The notes: a model not told the origin generated them from the sequence alone. Shown: positions 22,634 to 30,695, numbered from the stretch's first letter. The stretch is DNA of 32,259 nt from Planctomycetota bacterium (GCA_029259795.1 JAJDEM010000150.1:1-32259); one strand, 5' to 3'. Numbers and translations: made by a program.

Positions 22634-24913
22634 ATGATCCTGCGTAGGGCCCTTCCCTTGCTTGCTCTCGTGCTGATTGCGGCGTCATGCCGCACCACCC
22701 CCCTCGACAACGTCTGGCCCGGTTGCCAGGTCTGTCAGCCGGTCCAGGAGCCGATCGTGGGGATCCCCACCTCGTGCCGGATCGAAGAGCGGGTCTCCCC
22801 GCGCGTCGACTGCAACCCGGTCCGCACCCAGCACACGCTGGTTGTCACCGTGCTCGACCAGAACGGTCGTCCGCTCCCCGGTCAGCGCGTGGAGTGGATG
22901 CTCTCCCGCTACCCCGAGGCCGTGGGTGACATCGTCGCGGTGGACGATCAGTACGGCACCGGCCGGATCGCCCCCATGGCCAATGCCAGCCCGGGCAACA
23001 ACGGCAACAAGATCGACAACCAGTACGCCGTCTCGGTCACCAACTGGGGCCCTGAGCTGCTGGACGCCGGCAACAACCACCCCTACGAGGACGATGCCGG
23101 CCGCCGCTTGCCCGACATCACCGTCGGGGCCGGTGAGACCTGGCTCACGATCACGTCCACCCGCGAAGGCGTGACGGACATCATCATCTACATCCCGGGC
23201 ATCCGCGATGGCACCAAGCACAAGTGCTGGGCCAAGAAGATCTGGGCCGACTTCAACGTCGAGTTCCCGGAGAGCGCGGTCAACACGCTCCCCGACGACG
23301 TCCACTCGTTCCCCGTCAGCATCAAGCGCTCGGACGACTCGGGTATCCCCGGCCAGCCGGTCGAGGCCGAGATCCTCGACGGCCCGAACGTGACCTTCGC
23401 CGACGGCCAGACCACGCAGCGCCTCGACACGGACGCCAACGGTGTCGCGGACTTCCAGGTCCGCAACAGCAGCGGCGAGACCGGAACGAACCGCATCCGG
23501 CTCACCGCATTGGGCAGCTTCTACGGCGCCACGTGCCCGCGCTCGCGCATCGTCACCAAGACATGGCGCAAGGCCTCGCTCGAGGTCTCGTGTGAGTACC
23601 CCGGCGGTCCCACCGCCGCGCGCGGCAAGAGCTTCCCCAAGCTGATCACCGTGCGAAACACCGGCGATGCACCGGCCGAGAACGTGATGCTCGAGGACAC
23701 GCCGCAGGCGGGTCTGAACGTCGCGGACGGCTCGTCCTTCCCGATGGACCTCGGCACGATCCAGCCGGGCCAGGCGGTCACCCGCACGGTCAACTTCTCG
23801 GCCAACGCGGCAGGCAACTACACGAACACCGTCAAGGTGATGTCGAGTACTGGCGCTGCCAGTGCCTCGAGCACCTGCCCGATCGAGATCACCGAGGGCA
23901 AGCTCGAGATCACGAAGGTCTGCGATCCCACGCGCGCCCAGGCGGGCAGCGAGGTGACCTTCGTCGTCACGGTCAGCAACTCCGGCCGCGCGCCGCTTGA
24001 CAACGTCGTCGTCGTCGACGCGTACCCCGAGGGCATCAAGCCCACGAGCCAGAACAAGATGGACCTCGGCACGCTGATGCCGGGCGACAGTCAGGATGTG
24101 ATCTTCACCGGCATCGCCGAAGCCCCTGGGACGTACACCAACGTCGCGCGTGCGACCGCCGATGGCGTGCAGGAGGTTCAGGCCCAGTGCACCCTCGAGG
24201 TGGTGAAGTGTGAGCTGACGATGGCCATCGTCGGTCCGCCCAACATCTACTTCGGTGAGATGGCCAACTTCACGCTCACCATCACCAACGTCGGTGACGG
24301 CGCGGCGACGGGCTGCTCGGTCCGCATCTCCTACGGTGGCTGCCTCGGCGGCGGCTTCGAGGATGTGAACATCGGTCCGATGGCGCCCGGCGAGATCTGG
24401 ACGCACGACTGGTCGAAGAAGGCCATCGCGGTCGGTCCGTGCCAAGTGAGCGCGGACAGCAACTGTGGTGCTCGCTGTGCGATGCGCGGCGATGCCGACA
24501 TCCGCGTCACGGGTCTGACGGCGCTTCAGGTCGAGATGACCGACAAGCGCAAGGACGGCTCCGAGTGGGGCATCTTCCGCGTCGGTGAGATGTTCATCTA
24601 CCGCCTGCGGGTCGAGAACGACATGGGCACCGAGACGACGCCTGAGCTCAACGTCGTCTGGAACCTGCCGCCGGAGCTGGAGTTCGTCTCGGGCAAGAGC
24701 ATGAGCGGCCAGGCCACGGTCACCGGCTCGGGCCAAACGGCCAAGACCGAGAACTTCGCGATGGGCGTCGGCGGCAAGATGGACTTCGAGATCCTGGTCC
24801 GCGTCGTCTCGGCGCCGGACTCCACGCTGGTGAAGACGGTTGCCGTCGTCCAGCGCGCAGCCGACAACGCCGAGCTGGCCAGCGAGAGCGAGAGCACGAC
24901 GCTTCGCAAGTAG
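22634..24913 (+). CDS. Cysteine-rich DUF11-repeat lipoprotein (OmcB-like)
   Basis: A 759-residue protein. The signal peptide ends LIAASC (C19), so a lipid-anchored envelope protein is expected. Early cysteines form CQVC (31-34). Residues 65-300 contain Ig-like/big-domain segments (TLVVTVLDQNGRPLPGQRVEW; FPVSIKRSDDSGIPGQPV). Residues 315-525 contain DUF11-type repeats, each with a vxNxGxaxxxNVxxxDxxP pattern (ITVRNTGDAPAENVMLEDTP; VTVSNSGRAPLDNVVVVDAYP) and a Cys before or after (STCPIEI, KVCDPT, AQCTLEV). Two further CARDB/DUF11-like modules follow, one with clustered cysteines (SNCGARCAM). The organisation recalls chlamydial OmcB, where disulfides between such modules stiffen the envelope. 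GGAGGAA is a good ribosome site. A structural role in the cell envelope is inferred. Confidence 0.85.
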   Translation: MILRRALPLLALVLIAASCRTTPLDNVWPGCQVCQPVQEPIVGIPTSCRIEERVSPRVDCNPVRTQHTLVVTVLDQNGRPLPGQRVEWMLSRYPEAVGDIVAVDDQYGTGRIAPMANASPGNNGNKIDNQYAVSVTNWGPELLDAGNNHPYEDDAGRRLPDITVGAGETWLTITSTREGVTDIIIYIPGIRDGTKHKCWAKKIWADFNVEFPESAVNTLPDDVHSFPVSIKRSDDSGIPGQPVEAEILDGPNVTFADGQTTQRLDTDANGVADFQVRNSSGETGTNRIRLTALGSFYGATCPRSRIVTKTWRKASLEVSCEYPGGPTAARGKSFPKLITVRNTGDAPAENVMLEDTPQAGLNVADGSSFPMDLGTIQPGQAVTRTVNFSANAAGNYTNTVKVMSSTGAASASSTCPIEITEGKLEITKVCDPTRAQAGSEVTFVVTVSNSGRAPLDNVVVVDAYPEGIKPTSQNKMDLGTLMPGDSQDVIFTGIAEAPGTYTNVARATADGVQEVQAQCTLEVVKCELTMAIVGPPNIYFGEMANFTLTITNVGDGAATGCSVRISYGGCLGGGFEDVNIGPMAPGEIWTHDWSKKAIAVGPCQVSADSNCGARCAMRGDADIRVTGLTALQVEMTDKRKDGSEWGIFRVGEMFIYRLRVENDMGTETTPELNVVWNLPPELEFVSGKSMSGQATVTGSGQTAKTENFAMGVGGKMDFEILVRVVSAPDSTLVKTVAVVQRAADNAELASESESTTLRK

Positions 24914-25110
24914 CAGGCGTCTGAGCGAGCGACGGGCACGCGCCTTCGCGCGTGCCGCGTCACACCGCGCCCGGGGGGCATTCCCCCCGGGCACGGTCAA
25001 GCCTCTCGCGATCGCCCAGGCTCTTCGCGTGGCCGGCAGGCAGCCCAGCCCCACACCAGCCAAGCATGGACCTACCGCCACGGCCCGTGGCGCGCCCCGA
25101 GCGAGCACGC
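24914..25110 (+). other. Intergenic region with two perfect GC hairpins before fhs
   Basis: 197 bp. It contains GGCACGCGC-CTTC-GCGCGTGCC (24935-24956) and GCCCGGGGGG-CATT-CCCCCCGGGC (24969-24992). An open frame runs in from 24952, but the fhs family begins at 25111. No clear promoter or ribosome site for fhs is seen. Confidence 0.55.
24935..24992 (+). terminator. Tandem perfect hairpins after the DUF11 lipoprotein gene
   Basis: Stems of 9 bp (loop CTTC) and 10 bp (loop CATT), both perfect and 12 nt apart, beginning 21 nt after the stop codon. They lack T-runs, so they resemble the U-less hairpin terminators or mRNA 3'-end stabilisers of high-GC bacteria. Confidence 0.5.
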
Positions 25111-26805
25111 ATGAAGTCAGACCTTGAGATCGCCCGCACAGCCACGCTCCAGCCCATCGAGGCCATTGGTACGGCGGCAGGCCTGCTGGCCGACGAGATC
25201 GAGCCCTACGGCCGCCACATGGCCAAGGTGTCCCTGACAGCCATCGAGCGACTGAAGGACCGCCCCAAGGGCAAGTACGTGGTCGTCACGGCGATCACGC
25301 CGACGCCGCTCGGCGAGGGCAAGACGGTCAACACGATCGGCCTCTCCCTCGGCCTCAGCCAGCGTGGCCACAAGGTCGTCACCTGCATTCGCCAGCCCTC
25401 CATGGGACCGCTCTTCGGCATCAAGGGGGGCGCGGCAGGTGGTGGCTACAGCCAGGTCGTGCCGATGGAGTCGTTCAACCTCCACCTCACAGGCGACATC
25501 CACGCCGTGGGCGCGGCCCACAACCTGATCGCCGCGCACGTCGACGCGTCGATCCTGCTCAAGAACCGCTTCGGCTTCGACCCGAAGAACGTCAGCTGGC
25601 GCCGCGTCAGCGACACGAACGATCGCGTGCTGCGCGAGATCATCCTGGGCCTCGGCGGTCCGAAGAACGGCATTCCGCGGCATAGCGGGTTCGACATCAC
25701 TGTCGCGAGCGAGCTCATGGCGATCCTCGGGCTGTCGACCGACATCCACGACATGCGCGCGCGCATCGCCCGGGTGATCCTCGGGTACACGCCCGAAGGC
25801 AAGCCCATCACTGCCGAGGACACCCACTGCGCGGGTGCCGCCACCGTCGTGATGCGCGAGGCCATCAAGCCGACGCTGATGCAGACGATGGAAGGCACGC
25901 CGTGCTTCGTGCACGCGGGCCCGTTCGCGAACATCGCGCACGGCAACTCGTCGATCATCGCCGACCAGATCGGTATTCGCCTGGGGGACTACGTCATCAC
26001 CGAGGCCGGCTTTGGCGCTGCGATCGGCGCCGAGAAGTTCTTCAACATCAAGTGCCGCGCCTCGGGCTTGAAGCCTGACGCGGCCCTGCTGGTCTGCACC
26101 GTCCGGGCACTGAAGATGCACAGCGGTCGCTTCAAGATCGTTCCCGGCAAGCCCCTCGACCCGGCGCTGCTTCAAGAAGACCTCGAAGCGCTCCGCGACG
26201 GCATGCCGAACCTCGAAGCCCAGATTGCCAACGTGCAAGCGCACGGCATTCCGGTTGTCGTGGCGATCAACCAGTTCCCGGATGACACCCCGGCCGAGCA
26301 CGCCCTGATCAAGGAGGCCGCCCTTGCCGCCGGCGCCCATGGCTGCGAAGTGAGCGAGGTCTTCGTCAAGGGTGGGGCGGGCGGCCTTGCCATCGCCGAA
26401 GCGATCGAGAAGGCCTGCGACGCCGAGTCGGACTTCGAGCATCTCTACGCGGCCGACGCGCCCGTGCGCGAGAAGATCGAGACGATCGCCAAGCGCATGT
26501 ATGGCGCCGACGGCGTCGACTTCAGCCCGCGCGCCGAAGAAGAGATGGACCGCTACGAGGCCATGGGCTTCGGCACCTTGCCGATCTGCATGGCGAAGAC
26601 CCACCTCTCGCTCTCCCACGACCCGCTCCTCAAGGGCCGCCCGACGGGCTTCCGACTGCCGGTCCGAGCCGTGCGCCTCGCGGCAGGCGCGGGCTTCCTC
26701 TACCCGCTCTGTGGCAAGATGATGACGATGCCCGGCTTGGGCTCGAAGCCTGCCCTCGAGCAGGTCGACTTGGACGAGAACGGCCAAGTCGTAGGCCTCT
26801 TCTAG
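25111..26805 (+). CDS. fhs: Formate--tetrahydrofolate ligase
   Basis: 564 residues from ATG 25111 (MKSDLEIARTATLQPI), the family's normal start and length. It catalyses ATP-dependent joining of formate to tetrahydrofolate, giving 10-formyl-THF. The P-loop-like motif ITPTPLGEGKTVNTIGL, QPSMGPLFGIKGGAAGGGY, DIHAVGAAHNLIAAHVDAS, GPFANIAHGNSS and TEAGFGAAIGAEKFFNIKC are classic signatures. It is followed 2 nt later by plsC, so the two are probably co-transcribed. The C-terminal PGLGSKPALEQVDLDENG matches the family end. Confidence 0.97.
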   Translation: MKSDLEIARTATLQPIEAIGTAAGLLADEIEPYGRHMAKVSLTAIERLKDRPKGKYVVVTAITPTPLGEGKTVNTIGLSLGLSQRGHKVVTCIRQPSMGPLFGIKGGAAGGGYSQVVPMESFNLHLTGDIHAVGAAHNLIAAHVDASILLKNRFGFDPKNVSWRRVSDTNDRVLREIILGLGGPKNGIPRHSGFDITVASELMAILGLSTDIHDMRARIARVILGYTPEGKPITAEDTHCAGAATVVMREAIKPTLMQTMEGTPCFVHAGPFANIAHGNSSIIADQIGIRLGDYVITEAGFGAAIGAEKFFNIKCRASGLKPDAALLVCTVRALKMHSGRFKIVPGKPLDPALLQEDLEALRDGMPNLEAQIANVQAHGIPVVVAINQFPDDTPAEHALIKEAALAAGAHGCEVSEVFVKGGAGGLAIAEAIEKACDAESDFEHLYAADAPVREKIETIAKRMYGADGVDFSPRAEEEMDRYEAMGFGTLPICMAKTHLSLSHDPLLKGRPTGFRLPVRAVRLAAGAGFLYPLCGKMMTMPGLGSKPALEQVDLDENGQVVGLF

Positions 26806-26807
26806 GG

Positions 26808-27527
26808 ATGCAGCGTCTGCGGGCCATCGCTTTCGCCTGGTGGGCCGCCATCATCACCCTCGTCTTCTTCTGTCTTGCGATGCTCGCGCTGCCGCTCAAT
26901 CCGCGCTCCGCACGCATCTCCCATCGCGTCGCCTCGATGTGGGGCAGGGTCCTCCTGTGGGGCGGCGGGCTGCGTGTGCGGATCGAGGGCCCCGGTACGT
27001 TCGATCTCAGCGTCACGCGGATGATCGTCGCCAATCACGCCTCGTACCTCGACCCGCCCACGATCATCGCAGCGCACCCGGGGCAGATCCGCTTCATGCT
27101 GAAGCAGGAACTGATGCGCCTGCCGTTCATCGGCTGGTACACGAAGGCCTCCGGTCACTTCCTGATCAACCGCGACAACCCGCGGGAAGGCAAGCGCCTG
27201 CTCGACCTCGCCGTCGAGCGCGCCAAGCGCTACCAGCTCAACCCGTTGGTCTTCCCCGAGGGTACGCGCACGCACGACGGCAAGCTCGCGGACTTCCGCA
27301 ATGGTGCGTTCCAGCTCGCGCTCTCGGCCGGCATTGACGTGCAACCCGTCGCCATCCTAGGCACCTACGAGCGCATGCCGCGCGGCAGCTTCGGTCCGAA
27401 TCGGGGAGGGGACATCATCGTCCGCGTCGGCGAGCCGATCTCCGGCGAGGGACTGAAAGGCAATCCCGGGCGCAAGGTCATGGCCGCGAAGGTGGAAGCG
27501 GCCTTGCGCGCACTCGGTGTCGAGTAG
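26808..27527 (+). CDS. plsC: 1-acyl-sn-glycerol-3-phosphate acyltransferase (PlsC family)
   Basis: A 239-residue protein with an N-terminal hydrophobic helix (about 10-30). The four acyltransferase blocks are present: NHASYLD (catalytic H77, D82), GHFLINRDN, FPEGTRTHDGKL (149-160) and VQPVAILGT. It transfers an acyl chain to lysophosphatidate to give phosphatidate, upstream of CDP-diacylglycerol and PgsA. It starts 2 nt after the fhs stop and converges on the RNase HII-like gene with 2 bp between stops. Confidence 0.92.
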   Translation: MQRLRAIAFAWWAAIITLVFFCLAMLALPLNPRSARISHRVASMWGRVLLWGGGLRVRIEGPGTFDLSVTRMIVANHASYLDPPTIIAAHPGQIRFMLKQELMRLPFIGWYTKASGHFLINRDNPREGKRLLDLAVERAKRYQLNPLVFPEGTRTHDGKLADFRNGAFQLALSAGIDVQPVAILGTYERMPRGSFGPNRGGDIIVRVGEPISGEGLKGNPGRKVMAAKVEAALRALGVE

Positions 27528-27529
27528 TT

Positions 27530-28510
27530 CTACCGCGTACGCACGAGCAGACGCCGATCGATGGCCTGCCCGGTGAGTACCGGCACCACGTCGTCGAGGA
27601 AGCGCCGACCGTCCGTCGTGTAGCCGGCCGTGGGACGAACCTCCGGCAGCTGCTCCTGGAACCATCCGTTGAGCCGTGCCATGAACAGCTCCCGCGTGAG
27701 CTTGGCTGCCATGCTTGCCCAGCCCACCGCCAACGAGACGCGGTCTCCCTTGGTCACGAAGCGGACATGCAGCATCCGGTCGGGAAGCCGCACGCGGTAG
27801 CGCACTTCCCCGCGCGGCGCGGCCGCCCGACTCACCAAGGCGAACGGGAAGACGCGCGCGAGGTACGGCGCATAGTCCTGGCGACCACCCTGCCGGTCCA
27901 TGACCACGATGGCGTCCTCCCCGGGGAAGCGGTCGAGGATCGAGAGCGCGAGCGTCGCGGAGTGCAGGCCGAGTACGTTGGCCTTGTTGCGCAGCGCGTC
28001 GAAGGACTCGTTCAGTTCGGGTGCATCGACCGGCAGCACGCGCAGATCGAGCGCCTCGACGCCCCGTGCGGCGAAGCGCTCGTGCAGCGGGCCGGTCCAG
28101 GCGTAGCGCGGAACCATGGCCGGGGCGAGATCCTCGAACCAGGGACAGCACGCGTAGCCCTCAGGCGCGCGGTCGGAGTAGCGAACCAGCAGATCCTCGA
28201 GGTGGGCGGGCGGTGCCTGGTCGAGCGCGGACGCGAACAGCCCGACCCCGCGCGCGAGTCCATCGAGTCCGTCCCGGCGCTTCACGGCCTTGGAGTCGTC
28301 GACCGCCACGGGCAGGGCCGCGGGGCCGCGTCGGCCCTTGGCACGCACGACGAGTCCCTTCAGCCGGCGCCGGAGGTGGGTGCGCCAACCGCACGGCTCG
28401 GGGATGCCGTGTGGGCGGACCCGCTCGTCGACGCGGAACGCGGCGACGCCGATCACCAGCGGCCCGAGCAAGGGACCGTAGCCGGCTTCGTCGACGCCGA
28501 GATGCAACAT
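27530..28510 (-). CDS. Divergent RNase HII-like protein
   Basis: 326 residues, longer than RNase HII (about 200-260). RNase H-fold motifs are in order: GVDEAGYGPLLGPLVIG (D7, E8), VAVDDSKAVK (D71/D72), IVVMDRQGGR (D205), SLAVGWASMAAKLTRE (259-274) and TAGYTTDGRRFL (294-305). The RNase HII motifs DEAGRGP, DSK, SVAAASIxAKVxRD and GYPTxxH are clearly related, but DEAGYGP replaces DEAGRGP; the Arg in that motif is part of the GRG step that reads the RNA-DNA junction. The insert at about 95-165 is extra. It could be a nuclease with changed specificity rather than a true rnhB product. A TAGAGT box lies 6 nt before the ATG, suggesting a leaderless mRNA. Confidence 0.75.
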   Translation of the reverse strand: MLHLGVDEAGYGPLLGPLVIGVAAFRVDERVRPHGIPEPCGWRTHLRRRLKGLVVRAKGRRGPAALPVAVDDSKAVKRRDGLDGLARGVGLFASALDQAPPAHLEDLLVRYSDRAPEGYACCPWFEDLAPAMVPRYAWTGPLHERFAARGVEALDLRVLPVDAPELNESFDALRNKANVLGLHSATLALSILDRFPGEDAIVVMDRQGGRQDYAPYLARVFPFALVSRAAAPRGEVRYRVRLPDRMLHVRFVTKGDRVSLAVGWASMAAKLTRELFMARLNGWFQEQLPEVRPTAGYTTDGRRFLDDVVPVLTGQAIDRRLLVRTR

Positions 28511-28516
28511 GCCGCG

Positions 28517-28522
28517 ACTCTA
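28517..28522 (-). promoter_or_regulatory. Candidate -10 box (TAGAGT) of the RNase HII-like gene
   Basis: On the minus strand, TAGAGT ends 6 nt before the ATG at 28510. No Shine-Dalgarno lies between them. Confidence 0.35.
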
Positions 28523-28526
28523 CCCT

Positions 28527-28561
28527 GTGAGCGAAGCCCGCCCTAGGGCGGCGACGCTCAC
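28527..28561 (-). terminator. Nested palindrome at the 3' end of the DinB-like gene
   Basis: Outer arms GTGAGCG (28527-28533) and CGCTCAC (28555-28561) enclose a perfect 14-bp palindrome, CCGCCCTAGGGCGG (28538-28551). The hairpin overlaps the DinB-like stop codon and ends just before the -10 box of the next gene. It lacks a T-run. It could end transcription or be a protein-binding site. Confidence 0.45.
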
Positions 28562-29049
28562 GCCCCTCGATAGAGGCGCTTGACGAGTTGGATCTGTCCG
28601 GCGTGGTAGAGGTCGTGAGCCGTCACACCCAATACGTAGTCAACGAGCAGGGGACTCTCGCGGTTGCCGGTCTCCTCCTTCAGTCGGGCCGGGGTGAGCG
28701 CCTCGACCGCGTCTCGCCAGAGGCCGTGCTCATGCGTGACGTACTCCACATCCCGCTTCAGGTCACGCAGCGTCGGCTCCTTTGGAACGCGCGGCCAGCC
28801 GCGGGGCTTGCGCTCGAAGGTGTTCGCTGGATCCCCGCTGATGGCGCGGCGGGCGGAAAACTTCCAGTACGCGGCGTGCAGGAGGTACTCCCAGATGCAC
28901 TTTCGCTTGGGGGCGGCCCGCCAAACGGCCATGTCGACCTGCACGCCGCGCATCGACCCCAGCAACGTCGTGCCGTGCCAGGACCGTGACATGAACGCTT
29001 GGTCCGCGCCGCGCAGCAGAAGCTGGATCTGGGGACTTCGGGACGCCAC
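28558..29049 (-). CDS. DinB-like superfamily metalloprotein
   Basis: 163 residues from a GTG at 29049. An upstream ATG at 29115 is possible, but it lies before a TATACT box and adds unfamiliar sequence. The four-helix DinB/YfiT fold is indicated by three metal-ligand histidines: H58 in YLLHAAYWK, and H145 and H149 in VTAHDLYHAGQIQLVKRL. Members include thiol-dependent transferases and many of unknown function; the reaction here is unknown. Confidence 0.8.
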   Translation of the reverse strand: MASRSPQIQLLLRGADQAFMSRSWHGTTLLGSMRGVQVDMAVWRAAPKRKCIWEYLLHAAYWKFSARRAISGDPANTFERKPRGWPRVPKEPTLRDLKRDVEYVTHEHGLWRDAVEALTPARLKEETGNRESPLLVDYVLGVTAHDLYHAGQIQLVKRLYRGA

Positions 29050-29056
29050 AGGCCGA

Positions 29057-29062
29057 AGTATA
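29057..29062 (-). promoter_or_regulatory. Candidate -10 box (TATACT) of the DinB-like gene
   Basis: On the minus strand, a near-consensus TATACT ends 7 nt before the GTG at 29049, with no ribosome site between. It supports the GTG start over the upstream ATG. Confidence 0.4.
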
Positions 29063-29133
29063 GGGGAGTGCAGCCCGGAACGGATGGAGCCAGCCCCGAG
29101 GCCGGAAATCCGCACGCGGGCTACGCCGAGCGG

Positions 29134-29139
29134 TAGAAT
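29134..29139 (+). promoter_or_regulatory. Candidate -10 box (TAGAAT) of the glycine-zipper lipoprotein gene
   Basis: TAGAAT lies 50 nt before the ATG at 29190, which has a CTGGAGGAAC ribosome site. This is a conventional leader of about 45 nt. Confidence 0.45.
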
Positions 29140-29189
29140 TGGCGTGCAACCGAACCCGGCCGGTTGGATCCCCCCTGGAGGAACCCGGT

Positions 29190-29456
29190 ATGTCGGAACG
29201 GAACCCCCTCGTGCAGGCGAGGCCCATGGTGCAAGCGAGGCCCCTGCTGAGGATCGTCGCGCTCGTGCTCGTGCTCGTGTTGCTCGGCACGGCGGTCTCC
29301 GCGTGCGGCGGAGGCGCCGCGGCAGGCGCAGTCGTCGGCGCTGTCGCGGGCGCTGCGATCGGCTCCTCCTTCGATGATCCGTACGGCGGCGACTGCTGCT
29401 ACGACGATCCCTACTACTACGCTACGGACCCTGTCGAACACGACGACGCCTGGTAG
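29190..29456 (+). CDS. Small glycine-zipper lipoprotein
   Basis: 88 residues from ATG 29190 (GGAGGAAC upstream; an earlier in-frame ATG at 29139 lies in the -10 box). The start contains a duplicated VQARP segment, then a hydrophobic signal helix ending VSAC (C39). A glycine zipper GGGAAAGAVVGAVAGAAIG (40-58) follows, then an Asp/Tyr/Cys-rich tail (YGGDCCYDDPYYY). Glycine-zipper lipoproteins sit in the outer membrane and can insert or oligomerise. No specific function is known. Confidence 0.7.
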   Translation: MSERNPLVQARPMVQARPLLRIVALVLVLVLLGTAVSACGGGAAAGAVVGAVAGAAIGSSFDDPYGGDCCYDDPYYYATDPVEHDDAW

Positions 29457-29528
29457 CCGAGCAGCCGGCGGTCCAAGCGGCCTGCGGTCCAAGTAGCAGG
29501 TGCGGGTGCCGGCCCGCTCGGGCTGGCT

Positions 29529-29558
29529 CGGGTCGGGCTACTTCGGGTCGGGCTTCTT
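29529..29558. repeat. 15-bp tandem duplication across the PPIase stop codon
   Basis: CGGGTCGGGCTACTT (29529-29543) is followed by CGGGTCGGGCTTCTT (29544-29558). On the minus strand both copies read as AAG-xAG-CCC-GAC-CCG. The single mismatch turns the second Lys codon into the TAG stop of the PPIase gene. Confidence 0.8.
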
Positions 29559-30695
29559 GACGTCGGTAGCGCGCTCGATCGTCGCGGCCTCACGAAGGCC
29601 TCCGATGTAAGCCTGGCGCGCCTTGTCCTTCGTCTCCTGGCCGAGACGCGCCCGAAGCTCCTCCTGCATGTCCTTGAGCGGGCGCGTGCCGGCTTCGCGC
29701 TTGTTCTCGACAAGCAGGATGTGCCAACCGAACTGCGTGAGAACCGGCTCACTCACGGTGCCGGGCTCGAGATCGAACGCCACGGCATCGAACTCGGGCA
29801 CCATCTGCCGGCGTCCGAAAAACCCCAGGTCGCCGCCCTGTGCGCTCGAGGGGCACGCGGAGTGGGCCTTGGCGAGCGCCTTGAAGTGCTCCGGGCCCTT
29901 CTCCGCGACCTCGGCCTTGAAGCCCTCGATCTTCGCCTTGAGCTCGGCCTTCTGCTCGGCCGTGGCTCCCGGCGCAACCTTGAGCAGGATGTGTCGGGCC
30001 TGCACCTGCTCGGGCGTCTGGAACTTGAGGATGTTGGCCTCGTAGTACGCCTTGACGGCCTCGTCGGTGACGGGCTCTCCCGCAGCGAACGTGTCGAGCA
30101 ACTTCTCGAACGCCATCCCCCGCGTGATCTCCTTGTTCGCCTGCTCGAGGGACATGCCGCGCTGCTCGAGGAATGCCTCGCGCGTCGTGCCCTTGGGGAT
30201 GCGAACCTCGATCTTCTTCCAGCGAGCCTCGAGGTCCTCGGGGCTGATCGAGATCCTCTCCCTCGCGACCGCCGCATCGAGAAGCTGCATGTCGATCAGG
30301 CGCTTCTCAGCCTGCGGGCCGTACTGGCCGCGCACCATCGCAAGACGCGCGGGCTCGACCTTCATCCCCCCGAACACCATGGCGGTGAGCTCGTTGTCGA
30401 TCTCACCCTGGGTGATGGGCGTGCCGTTGACGGTCACGATCACAGTCTCCGGAGGCGGCCCCTGCGTGATCGGCGGCAGGCTGGCGGGGGCGGCGGGGGC
30501 GCCGGCGGTGCGCAGCCCAGGATCGCCCGGCTGGGGAAGGACCGAGCCTTCGGTAGGCGTCGTGGACTCCGCGGTCGGGGCGTCGCTGTCGCCGCAGGCC
30601 GAGAGCGCCAGCAGCGACGTGCCCAGGAGGCCAAGGACGCCGAGCAGGGGGAGTAGAGCGCCCAGGGAGCGCGACGGATCAAGCGGCTTGTTCAT
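29538..30695 (-). CDS. Parvulin-type peptidyl-prolyl isomerase lipoprotein (PpiC/PrsA/SurA-like)
   Basis: 385 residues from ATG 30695, with GGGGGG upstream as a ribosome site. The lipobox ends LSAC (C34). A Pro/Thr-rich linker (40-82) is followed by a SurA-N-like chaperone helix domain (about 85-225), starting VTVNGTPITQGEIDNEL. A parvulin domain covers about 228-330, with VQARHILLKV, CPSSAQGGDLGFFGRRQMVPEFD and SEPVLTQFGWHILLVENK, and there is a charged helical tail. It probably assists folding of exported proteins as a lipid-anchored envelope chaperone. The 80 bp upstream separates it from the nap-linked genes, and it may be independent of them. Confidence 0.9.
   Translation of the reverse strand: MNKPLDPSRSLGALLPLLGVLGLLGTSLLALSACGDSDAPTAESTTPTEGSVLPQPGDPGLRTAGAPAAPASLPPITQGPPPETVIVTVNGTPITQGEIDNELTAMVFGGMKVEPARLAMVRGQYGPQAEKRLIDMQLLDAAVARERISISPEDLEARWKKIEVRIPKGTTREAFLEQRGMSLEQANKEITRGMAFEKLLDTFAAGEPVTDEAVKAYYEANILKFQTPEQVQARHILLKVAPGATAEQKAELKAKIEGFKAEVAEKGPEHFKALAKAHSACPSSAQGGDLGFFGRRQMVPEFDAVAFDLEPGTVSEPVLTQFGWHILLVENKREAGTRPLKDMQEELRARLGQETKDKARQAYIGGLREAATIERATDVKKPDPK

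Noticed and set aside
22685-25108. Long minus-strand open frame opposite the DUF11 lipoprotein gene
   Set aside because: It is an antisense shadow with low-complexity composition and no motifs. The plus strand has a signal peptide, repeats and a ribosome site.
24952-25110. N-terminal extension of fhs
   Set aside because: The family starts at MKSDLEIA (25111). The upstream 53 codons are Pro/Arg-rich and cover the hairpins that follow the lipoprotein gene.
25117-26787. Long minus-strand open frame opposite fhs
   Set aside because: fhs is unambiguous on the plus strand and the opposite frame has no recognisable domain.
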